This document shows positions 46,622-53,768 of a DNA stretch of 64,000 nt, in pieces. The notes beneath the pieces are model-generated. The model had not been told where the DNA came from. It was given only the letters and a program-made list of their open reading frames with translations, and did not search any database. The stretch spans positions 1 through 64,000 of the forward strand of contig NZ_BMTF01000022.1 in the NCBI RefSeq assembly GCF_014649535.1, read 5' to 3'. The stretch comes from Streptomyces gelaticus (GTDB taxonomy: Bacteria; Actinomycetota; Actinomycetes; Streptomycetales; Streptomycetaceae). Numbering within the stretch: the first letter of the stretch is position 1; every line of letters starts with the position of its first letter. Position numbers and translations under genes: made by a program.

Positions 46622-48436
46622 ATGCAGCCGCTGGAAGCCGGCGAACCGCAGACCATCGGTCCCTACCGATTGCTCGGCAGGCTCGGTGCGGGCGGCATGG
46701 GGCGGGTCTATCTGGGGCGCAGCGCAGGCGGACGCACCGTCGCGGTCAAGGTCGTGCATCCGCATTTCGCTCTCGACGAGCAGTTCCGTGCGCGCTTCCG
46801 GCGCGAAGTGGACGCGGCACGGCGGATCGGCGCGCAGTGGACCGCCCCCGTTCTGGACGCAGACCCGGATGCGCCCATTCCGTGGGTCGCCACCGGCTAT
46901 GTGGCAGGCCCCCCGCTCTCCGCCGCGGTCGACGAGCACGGGCCGCTGCCCGAGAACGCGGTACGCACGCTGGGCGCCGGCCTCGGCGAGGCGCTGGCGG
47001 CGGTGCACGAGCAGGGCGTCATCCACCGCGATGTGAAGCCGTCCAACGTACTGCTGGCCCTGGACGGCCCCCGGCTGATCGACTTCGGCATCGCGCACGC
47101 CATGGGCGCCACCGCCTCGCTCACCTCCACCGGGGTCTCGGTCGGCTCGCCCGGCTACATGGCGCCGGAGCAGATCCGGGGCACCGACATCTCGGGCGCG
47201 GCCGATGTGTTCTCGCTCGGCGCGGTGCTCGCGTACGCGGCGACCGGCACCGCTCCCTTCCTCGGCGACTCCTCGGCCGTACTCCTCTACAAGGTGGTGC
47301 ACGAGGAACCCGAGCTGGGCGAGCTGGAGGGGGAGCTGCTGGAGGTCGTCGCCGGGTGTCTGGAGAAGGAGCCCGAGGACCGGCCCACGCCCCTGGAACT
47401 GGCCCGGCGGCTGGCGCCGGGCGGGGCCGCCGGGCTGGTGGCGGCCGGCTGGCTGCCCGGACCGCTGGTGCGGGAGGTCAGCCGGGCGGCGGTCGCGCTG
47501 CTGGACCTGGAGCCGCAGGACGCGCCGGTGCAGTCGGGGCCGGTGCCGTTCAGCGGTGCGGCGTGGGGCGCGGGCGGCGCCGACGGAACCGGGGGTGTGG
47601 GCGGCGGGTTCGGGACACCGGCCGAGCCCTTCCCCACGCACGACCCGACGCGGCTGTCGCATCCGGGCGTACTGCCCTCGTGGCCCGCGACCGCGGGCGC
47701 GGGCCGGCCGGCCGGGGGACAGGGGGCCTCCGGGCCGTCGTCGCGGAACGACGCGTCCGGGCTGCCCGGACAACGCGCGTCCGATCCCCACTTCTCCGTC
47801 ACCGTCAGCGCGGACTCCGGCCCGGCCGGGCCGGATGCGAACCGGGGCCGGAGACTGAGCTGCACCGTCGCCCTCGCGGTGGCGGGTGCGCTCGCCGCGG
47901 TCACCGTGGGCAGTGCGTTCCTCTTCGACCTGATGCCGGGCGGCGGAGGCCGGAACGACGCCGAACACGGCAACGTCGGCAGCACCCCGCCCGACGCCAC
48001 GGTGTCCGGCCGGCCGTCGCAGCCCACGGACCCGGGCGCGGGGAGCCCGGAGCAGATCACCGAGCTCCCGAAGGAGTTCATCGGCACCTGGAAGGGCCCG
48101 GTCACCGAGAAGACCACCGGGCAGCCGCACGGCACGCTCACCGCCGTCTTCACCGCGGGCAAGAAGGGCGCGGACGTGGTCCGGATGAACACCGAGATCA
48201 CCGGCCTCGGGGTCACCGTCAGCTGCAACAGCGTCGCCAGCCTCACCTCCGGCACCGCCGAGGAACTGACGCTCCACGAACGCGTCGACCCCGACCGGCC
48301 CAGCACCCCGGCCCTGTGCAGCTCCACCACCACCGACGTCCACTTCACCCGGGCCGCCGACGGCACCCTGAGCTTCCGGTCCGAGGAGCGCGGCGCGGGC
48401 CTGCCGTACGGCACGCTGAGCCGGTCCGGCGGCTGA
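46622..48436 (+). CDS. Transmembrane serine/threonine protein kinase
   Basis: A 604-residue receptor-like kinase. The kinase domain (residues about 12-265) has G-A-G-G-M-G, Lys in V-A-V-K-V-V, the loop H-R-D-V-K-P-S-N and D-F-G, with Ser/Thr-rich activation loop T-A-S-L-T-S-T-G-V. A Gly/Pro-rich juxtamembrane linker leads to one membrane helix (V-A-L-A-V-A-G-A-L-A-A-V-T-V-G) near 425. The extracellular domain of about 150 residues contains two cysteines and a lipocalin-like start (F-I-G-T-W-K-G-P-V). It lies between mqnA and mqnC on the same strand, an order also found in S. coelicolor near mqnA; a link to respiration is unproven. A duplicated GCTGAGCCGGTCC brackets the 3' end. Confidence 0.93.
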   Translation: MQPLEAGEPQTIGPYRLLGRLGAGGMGRVYLGRSAGGRTVAVKVVHPHFALDEQFRARFRREVDAARRIGAQWTAPVLDADPDAPIPWVATGYVAGPPLSAAVDEHGPLPENAVRTLGAGLGEALAAVHEQGVIHRDVKPSNVLLALDGPRLIDFGIAHAMGATASLTSTGVSVGSPGYMAPEQIRGTDISGAADVFSLGAVLAYAATGTAPFLGDSSAVLLYKVVHEEPELGELEGELLEVVAGCLEKEPEDRPTPLELARRLAPGGAAGLVAAGWLPGPLVREVSRAAVALLDLEPQDAPVQSGPVPFSGAAWGAGGADGTGGVGGGFGTPAEPFPTHDPTRLSHPGVLPSWPATAGAGRPAGGQGASGPSSRNDASGLPGQRASDPHFSVTVSADSGPAGPDANRGRRLSCTVALAVAGALAAVTVGSAFLFDLMPGGGGRNDAEHGNVGSTPPDATVSGRPSQPTDPGAGSPEQITELPKEFIGTWKGPVTEKTTGQPHGTLTAVFTAGKKGADVVRMNTEITGLGVTVSCNSVASLTSGTAEELTLHERVDPDRPSTPALCSSTTTDVHFTRAADGTLSFRSEERGAGLPYGTLSRSGG

Positions 48437-48508
48437 CCCCGAAAGGGGCTGGCGTACGCTGAGCCGGTCCGTAGATCCGTTGAAAAACCGCCGAAAGGTG
48501 ACAGCCCG

Positions 48509-49708
48509 GTGACCGAGAAGGCCGACCTCCAGCCCATCCTCGACCGAGCCGCCGAAGGCGGTCGGATCTCTCCCGAGGAAGCGCTCGACCTCTACCGCTC
48601 GGCGCCGCTGCACGCACTGGGGGCGGCCGCCGACGCCGTACGCCGCCGCCGTTACGCCGGTACGGAGCACATCGCGACGTACATCATCGAGCGCAACATC
48701 AACTACACGAACGTCTGTGTCACGGCCTGCAAGTTCTGCGCCTTCTACGCCGCGCCGAAGGACACCGCCAAGGGCTGGTCCCGCGACCTCGACGACATCC
48801 TGCGGCGCTGTGCGGAGACCGTCGAACTCGGCGGTACGCAGATCATGTTCCAGGGCGGGCACCACCCGGACTACGGCGTCGAGTACTACGAGCAGCACTT
48901 CTCCGCGATCAAGAAGGCGTTCCCGCAGCTGGTCATCCACTCGCTGGGCGCCTCCGAGGTCGAGCACATGGCCCGGATCTCCAAGGTCTCCGTCGAGGAG
49001 GCCGTCCAGCGCATCCACGCCGCCGGTCTCGACTCCTTCGCGGGAGCCGGCGCCGAGCTGCTGCCGGCCCGGCCGCGCACCGCGATCGCCCCGCTCAAGG
49101 AGTCCGGCGAGCGCTGGCTGGAGATCATGGAGATCGCCCACCGGCTCGGCGTCGAGTCCACCTCCACCATGCTGATGGGCACCGGCGAGACCAACGCCGA
49201 GCGCATCGAGCACCTGCGGATGATCCGCGACGTGCAGGACCGCACCGGCGGCTTCCGCGCCTTCATCCCGTACACGTACCAGCCCGAGAACAACAAGCTG
49301 AAGGGCCGCACGCAGGCCACGCTCTTCGAGTACCTGCGGATGATCGCCATCGCCCGGATCTTCCTCGACAACGTCGCCCACATCCAGGGCTCCTGGCTGA
49401 CCACCGGCAAGGAGGTCGGGCAGCTGTCGCTGCACTACGGCGCCGACGACCTCGGCTCGATCATGCTGGAGGAGAACGTCGTCTCCTCGGCCGGTGCCAA
49501 GCACCGCTCCAACCGCCTGGAGATCATCGACCTGATCCGCAAGGCGGACCGGGTGCCGGCCCAGCGCGCCACCACGTACGAGCACCTCGTCGTGCACGAC
49601 GACCCGGCGAACGACCCGGTCGACGAGCGCGTGGTCTCGCACATCTCGTCCACCGCGATCGAGGGCGGCACCGCACACCCGGAGCTGAAGCTCCTCGACG
49701 CCAACTGA
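48509..49708 (+). CDS. mqnC: Cyclic dehypoxanthinyl futalosine synthase MqnC
   Basis: A 399-residue radical SAM enzyme. The cluster motif is C70-x3-C74-x2-C77 (V-C-V-T-A-C-K-F-C), followed by the SAM-binding G-G-T-Q-I-M-F-Q-G-G-H-H-P and C-terminal P-Y-T-Y-Q-P-E-N-N-K-L. MqnC turns dehypoxanthinyl futalosine into its cyclic form in menaquinone synthesis. Translation starts at a GTG. The next gene begins 7 bp after its stop, so the two form an operon. Confidence 0.96.
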   Translation: MTEKADLQPILDRAAEGGRISPEEALDLYRSAPLHALGAAADAVRRRRYAGTEHIATYIIERNINYTNVCVTACKFCAFYAAPKDTAKGWSRDLDDILRRCAETVELGGTQIMFQGGHHPDYGVEYYEQHFSAIKKAFPQLVIHSLGASEVEHMARISKVSVEEAVQRIHAAGLDSFAGAGAELLPARPRTAIAPLKESGERWLEIMEIAHRLGVESTSTMLMGTGETNAERIEHLRMIRDVQDRTGGFRAFIPYTYQPENNKLKGRTQATLFEYLRMIAIARIFLDNVAHIQGSWLTTGKEVGQLSLHYGADDLGSIMLEENVVSSAGAKHRSNRLEIIDLIRKADRVPAQRATTYEHLVVHDDPANDPVDERVVSHISSTAIEGGTAHPELKLLDAN

Positions 49709-49715
49709 GGCAGCC

Positions 49716-50369
49716 GTGCTGACGGTTCACGCGGCGCCGCTCGTTCTCCCGGTCGGTGCGGCGCCCGTCGCGCAGGGTGCGGTCGCCGTGGAGGGCGACC
49801 GGATCGTCGCCCTCGGGCCGTACGACGAGGTCGTCGCCGCCCACCCGGCGGCCCGGGTCCGCACCTGGCCGGGCGTCATCACGCCGGGACTGCGGCAGTG
49901 GCACGGACTGTGGCTGCTCACCCGCTGCTACCACCCCGACCCGCGCGAGGCGGACGCGCTCGGCGACCAGCCGCTGTGGGGCGAGGCGTTCGAGCGGCTG
50001 TCCGGTGAGATGGACGCGACACGGTGGGCGGGCAGCGTACGGCGCGGGCTCCAGCAGATGCTGCGCTACGGCACGACGCACCTCGCGGGCCGCTTCAACG
50101 ACCCGGCCGTCCGTACCGCCGTGGCCCGCTCGGGTCTGACGGAGGTCCCGGTCGTCGGCGCCCCCGGCATCCTGCTCGGCGAACCCGGCCTGGACCCGTT
50201 CATGGAGGGGTACGACCTGCCCGGTTCCGTGCACGGCCCGCTCACCGTCGGCTCCCGCGCCGACCTCGCCGTCTTCGACGTCCCGGACGAGGAGGCGCTG
50301 AACGCGTCGGGGGCCGAACCGTGCGTCGCCACGGTGCTGGGCGGGCGGCTGGTGTACCGGCGCCGATAG
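49716..50369 (+). CDS. Reduced amidohydrolase-fold (imidazolonepropionase-like) protein, probably lacking the metal site
   Basis: A 217-residue protein with the ends of an amidohydrolase: the N-terminal beta-sandwich (G-A-V-A-V-E-G-D-R-I-V-A-L-G-P) and C-terminal strand block (V-G-S-R-A-D-L-A-V-F-D-V-P). It has only about 100 residues between them instead of a full barrel. Where the family has P-G-x-x-x-x-H-x-H, it reads T-P-G-L-R-Q-W-H-G, so the first metal-binding pair is lost. It is tightly linked to mqnC and likely co-transcribed. It may be a non-catalytic relic of the futalosine-pathway deaminase family or a regulatory subunit; function unknown. Confidence 0.8.
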   Translation: MLTVHAAPLVLPVGAAPVAQGAVAVEGDRIVALGPYDEVVAAHPAARVRTWPGVITPGLRQWHGLWLLTRCYHPDPREADALGDQPLWGEAFERLSGEMDATRWAGSVRRGLQQMLRYGTTHLAGRFNDPAVRTAVARSGLTEVPVVGAPGILLGEPGLDPFMEGYDLPGSVHGPLTVGSRADLAVFDVPDEEALNASGAEPCVATVLGGRLVYRRR

Positions 50370-50376
50370 GAACCGT

Positions 50377-50442
50377 CCCGCACGAGTGGTCCTGGGCGCC
50401 GTCCCGGAGCCGGACGGTCCCGGAACCGGGCGCCCGTGCGGG
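50377..50442. terminator. Long imperfect hairpin between convergent genes
   Basis: Outer arms CCCGCACG (50377-50384) and CGTGCGGG (50435-50442) enclose further complementary GC-rich segments. It fills the gap between the mqnC-linked gene and the DUF3152 gene. Confidence 0.45.
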
Positions 50443-51366
50443 TCAGGGCACGGACGGGCCGCGTATGTATGCGCCCGCGTCCGTGTACGGCCACGCGTTG
50501 GCGACGCACCCCTTCAGCCCGTCGATCTGCTGCATCATCGCGGGTGCGCGGCGCCCGGGTCCCGGGCAGGTCTCATGGCCGTGCCCCAGCCAGTGGCCGA
50601 CCTCGTGATTGATGATCAGCGCCCGGTACTCGGCCAGGGGGCCGTCGAACTGCGGCGACCCCCGCATCCACCGCTTCAGGTTCACCACGACCGTGGTGCC
50701 GACGCGGCAGTTGACCTCGCCGTGTGTGTTCAGCCCGTACGCCCCGCAGAGCCGGTCGACGGTGTCCGGTGTCGCGATCCGGATCACCAGGCCCGCCTGG
50801 CCCGAGTCGACCTGTTGGAACGCGTCGTGTCCGGTGCGGGTCCAGCCGCGCCGGTCGCCGAACACCTCGGAGATCGCGGCCGCGGCGGGGCCCGTGGCCA
50901 GATTGGTGCCCCGCTCCACCTCGACGCGATAGCGGTGGACGGTGCCGGTGCCCTGGCTGCCGGTGCGCGCGGGGGCGGCGGTGACGAACGTACCGGAGCC
51001 ATGTACGGGTACGGACCCGCGCGCGGCCCGGGACGTGTCCGTCCGCTTCCCCGGCTCGGAGCTCTTGCCCGCCTTGCGTTCCTTCCCGGCGTCGGAGGCG
51101 GAGCGGGGCGGACGGCCGGGCCCGGAGCGGGAGTCGGACCCGGGGGTCGAGTCCGGGGACGGCGACACCGTCACCCGGTCCGACGAGCTGTCTGTCGCCG
51201 CCCCTTCGCCGCCGCCCCACGGGCTCCACGCCAGCGCCCCGCAGAGCAGCGCGCCCGGCACCAGCACGGCGCTCATCACCCGTATCCGGGTTTTCCGGCG
51301 GCGGGCCCGCCGGACCGCCCCACGACCACGACCCCGCGCCCGGCGGCCCCGCTCCTCACCCACCAT
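50443..51366 (-). CDS. DUF3152 family membrane-anchored zinc metalloprotease-like protein
   Basis: A 307-residue protein. An Arg-rich cytoplasmic start (R-R-A-R-R-R-K-T-R) is followed by one membrane helix near residue 35 and a Ser/Pro-rich extracellular linker. The C-terminal domain contains N-H-E-V-G-H-W-L-G-H-G-H, the HExxHxxGxxH site of metzincin-type zinc proteases, and paired cysteines. The start at 51366 overlaps the end of the preceding gene by 11 bp and follows GGGAG. It forms the third gene of an operon with the SigE-type sigma factor and a membrane protein, so it may be an extracytoplasmic effector or sensor component of that sigma system. Confidence 0.88.
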   Translation of the reverse strand: MVGEERGRRARGRGRGAVRRARRRKTRIRVMSAVLVPGALLCGALAWSPWGGGEGAATDSSSDRVTVSPSPDSTPGSDSRSGPGRPPRSASDAGKERKAGKSSEPGKRTDTSRAARGSVPVHGSGTFVTAAPARTGSQGTGTVHRYRVEVERGTNLATGPAAAAISEVFGDRRGWTRTGHDAFQQVDSGQAGLVIRIATPDTVDRLCGAYGLNTHGEVNCRVGTTVVVNLKRWMRGSPQFDGPLAEYRALIINHEVGHWLGHGHETCPGPGRRAPAMMQQIDGLKGCVANAWPYTDAGAYIRGPSVP

Positions 51367-52288
51367 GGACGGACTCCCGGCCCGGCTCCATCGGGAACGC
51401 TTCCGCGTACCGCACGAGGCGCAGGAAGCGCTGGTCCCGGGCGACGTGGAGCAGCTGGTCGACGGTGACCGGCGCCGAGACCACGGCGGAGTCGTCGCCG
51501 TCGGCCGAGAGGACGACCGTGCTGTCCTTGAAGGTGAAGCGGACACTGACGCCGACGATGCTCTTCCCGCCCTTCGAACTTCCGACCGCGGTGACGGTGC
51601 GGGCCGTGATGCCGCCCGGGAGCGCCGCCTTCTCGCACCGGTACGTCTTCTCCGGGCCGTACCAGCACGGTTCCTGTGTCGGGCTGCCGGGCTCGTCGCC
51701 GGTGGGCCGTACGGAGAAGACGACGGGGAAGACCCGCCCCCCGGACCCGCCCTGGTACCGGCTGACGGCCAGGTCGACCGGGCGTACCGTGCCGAACGCC
51801 GCAGGAAGCAACTCGTCCAGCACGACCGCCGCCTTCTGCTGGAACTCCTCCTGCCGCGCGCGCTCGGCCGCGGGCAGGTCGGCCATGGACGACTCGCCCG
51901 TAGTGGGTTCGACGTGGACGGGCTTACGGGGCGGCTCGGTGAACGAGGGGGGTGGCGGGAAGCCGGTCGCGGGCGTGGTGAGCGTGGGGGACGGGGTCCC
52001 GTGCCCCATGCTCGGTACGGCGGACGCCCCGACCTGCGCGGCGCCCCCGCCGGTACCGGTGCCCGTGCCCCAGGACGGCAGCGTCGCGCCGAGCACCCCG
52101 AGCACCACCACTCCCGCCGCCGTGCCGCCGATCGCCGCACGCGCCCTGGTGCGGCGCCTGCGGCCCTCGGCCAGGGCGACCGGCACCAGGTCCGGCAGCG
52201 GAGGCGCCCCCTCGGCCGCCTCCGCCATGGCCTCCCTGACCAGCCGGGCCCCGCTCTCCTGCGGCGCACCCTCCGGAAAGATGTCCAT
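51356..52288 (-). CDS. Single-pass membrane protein, probable anti-sigma or sigma-linked sensor
   Basis: A 310-residue protein. About 48 cytoplasmic residues (acidic with A-L-A-E-G-R-R-R-R) precede one membrane helix (G-T-A-A-G-V-V-V-L-G-V-L-G-A). A Gly/Pro/Thr-rich segment follows, then a folded extracellular region with two cysteines in E-P-C-W-Y-G and Y-R-C-E-K. It begins 10 bp after the SigE-type sigma gene and has GAGGAG before its ATG, so it is co-expressed. The topology fits a membrane partner of the sigma factor, though no zinc-binding anti-sigma motif is present, hence the cautious call. Confidence 0.75.
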   Translation of the reverse strand: MDIFPEGAPQESGARLVREAMAEAAEGAPPLPDLVPVALAEGRRRRTRARAAIGGTAAGVVVLGVLGATLPSWGTGTGTGGGAAQVGASAVPSMGHGTPSPTLTTPATGFPPPPSFTEPPRKPVHVEPTTGESSMADLPAAERARQEEFQQKAAVVLDELLPAAFGTVRPVDLAVSRYQGGSGGRVFPVVFSVRPTGDEPGSPTQEPCWYGPEKTYRCEKAALPGGITARTVTAVGSSKGGKSIVGVSVRFTFKDSTVVLSADGDDSAVVSAPVTVDQLLHVARDQRFLRLVRYAEAFPMEPGRESVHGG

Positions 52289-52298
52289 GACGTTCTCC

Positions 52299-52808
52299 TC
52301 AGCTGTGGGTGGTGTAGAGGTGCCGGTCGCCCAGCCGTGCCCGAAGCGCGGCGAGCGAGCGTGAGCACTGGCTCTTGACGGTGGACTCGCTGCAGCGCAG
52401 CAACTCGGCGACCGTCTGCACACCCAGGTCCTCCCAGTAGCGCAGAACGACCATCGCCCGGGCACGGGGCGGCAGTTCGGAGAGTGCGGTCAGCAGCGTC
52501 ACCGTCAGCTCGGGGCCCACCACGGAGGGCGGGGCGTCGACATGGCTGTGGGCCAGGAAGTCGCGGAGCCGACGTCGGCGCTCGGCGAGATACGTCCGGG
52601 TGAGGACGGTGCGCGCATAGGCGGCGGGATCGTCGGCTCTGCTCGCCCGGTGCCAGTACTGGAAGAGCTTGGCCAGCGTCGTCTGGGTCAGATCCCGGGC
52701 GCTCTCCGCGTCGCCGCACAGCAGATATGCGGTCCGGTACAGACGCCGTTGGTTCACCCGGGCGAACTCCTCGAATCCGGTGGAGTCCCGACTGCCGTCC
52801 GCGGTCAT
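52299..52808 (-). CDS. SigE-family ECF RNA polymerase sigma factor
   Basis: A 169-residue sigma-70 factor with only regions 2 and 4. Region 2 reads L-Y-R-T-A-Y-L-L-C-G-D, A-R-D-L-T-Q-T-T-L-A-K and Y-A-R-T-V-L-T-R-T-Y. Region 4 reads L-P-P-R-A-R-A-M-V-V-L-R-Y and C-S-E-S-T-V-K-S-Q-C-S-R. This is the actinobacterial SigE-family (also called SigE/Sig-70 ECF) type. It heads an operon with the membrane protein and DUF3152 protein and is divergent from menG. Confidence 0.93.
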   Translation of the reverse strand: MTADGSRDSTGFEEFARVNQRRLYRTAYLLCGDAESARDLTQTTLAKLFQYWHRASRADDPAAYARTVLTRTYLAERRRRLRDFLAHSHVDAPPSVVGPELTVTLLTALSELPPRARAMVVLRYWEDLGVQTVAELLRCSESTVKSQCSRSLAALRARLGDRHLYTTHS

Positions 52809-52954
52809 CTGTCCCCCTCTCCGGGGTCTCGGTGGTCTCTCACCCCTGTACGAGTCGTGTCGCGGCCAAAAGGTTGAAGTCGAGTTCCGAACCGTTCCGG
52901 TGCCGACGCACGACCGGCGCGGGGCGCCGCGGACCGGGCTGCTTGAATGGACGG

Positions 52955-53647
52955 GTGACCCGAGCCTCTCTGGACAAGCAGCCGCACGAAGTCGCCACGA
53001 TGTTCGACGACGTAGCGGCGAACTACGACCTCACCAACGACGTGCTGTCACTCGGCCAGGCCCGGCTGTGGCGCAAAGAGGTCGCGAAGGCGGTGCACGC
53101 CCGGCCTGCGGAGAAGATCCTCGACCTGGCCGCGGGCACGGCGACGTCCTCGCTGCCCTTCGCCGCGACCGGCGCGTACGTCGTGCCGTGCGACTTCTCC
53201 CTCGGCATGCTCCAGGAGGGCAAGAAGCGCAACTCCTGGCTGCCCTTCACCGCGGGCGACGCCACCCGGCTGCCGTTCCGCGACGAGACCTTCGACGCGG
53301 TGACGATCTCCTTCGGGCTGCGCAACGTCCAGGACACGGACGCGGCGCTGCGCGAGCTGTACCGGGTGACCAGGCCGGGCGGCCGGGTGGTGATCTGCGA
53401 GTTCTCGCAGCCGACGTGGGCGCCGTTCCGCACGGTCTACACCGAGTACCTGATGCGGGCGCTGCCGCCGGTCGCGCGCGCGGTGTCGTCCAACCCCGAC
53501 GCGTACGTCTACCTCGCCGAGTCCATCCGCGACTGGCCCGACCAGCCCGGACTCGCGGCCGCGCTCCAGCGGGCCGGCTGGTCGAAGGTCGCCTGGCGCA
53601 ATCTCACCGGCGGTGTGGTGGCGCTGCACCGGGGCGTGCGTCCCTGA
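52955..53647 (+). CDS. menG: Demethylmenaquinone methyltransferase MenG
   Basis: A 230-residue SAM methyltransferase of the UbiE/MenG family. Signatures are V-A-T-M-F-D-D-V-A-A-N-Y-D-L-T-N, the SAM-binding L-D-L-A-A-G-T-A-T, Y-V-V-P-C-D-F-S and the C-terminal N-L-T-G-G-V-V-A-L-H. It adds the final methyl to demethylmenaquinone. The GTG at 52955 has only a weak ribosome-binding site. Genes mqnA and mqnC of the same quinone pathway are in this window, and a tail-modifying reductase follows 3.3 kb downstream. Confidence 0.95.
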   Translation: MTRASLDKQPHEVATMFDDVAANYDLTNDVLSLGQARLWRKEVAKAVHARPAEKILDLAAGTATSSLPFAATGAYVVPCDFSLGMLQEGKKRNSWLPFTAGDATRLPFRDETFDAVTISFGLRNVQDTDAALRELYRVTRPGGRVVICEFSQPTWAPFRTVYTEYLMRALPPVARAVSSNPDAYVYLAESIRDWPDQPGLAAALQRAGWSKVAWRNLTGGVVALHRGVRP

Positions 53648-53688
53648 GACAACGGTTCGGCGACTTCGGCCGACGGGAACCGGGCGGC

Positions 53689-53726
53689 GGGGAAGATGTG
53701 TCCGTTGAAGCGCACATGTCTTCCCC
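53689..53726 (+). terminator. Bulged hairpin after menG
   Basis: GGGGAAGA-TGTG (53689-53700) pairs with CACATGTCTTCCCC (53713-53726) with a two-base bulge; 42 bp after the menG stop. Confidence 0.6.
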
Positions 53727-53768
53727 GACATCGTCGTCCCCCTCCCCGTTGCTGCCGCCGGAGTCCGT

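Noticed and set aside
46577..49678. A 1033-codon open frame on the minus strand across the kinase and mqnC genes
   Set aside because: It is antisense to two well-recognised proteins, is Arg/Gly/Ala-rich without domains, and is expected in very GC-rich DNA with few stop codons.
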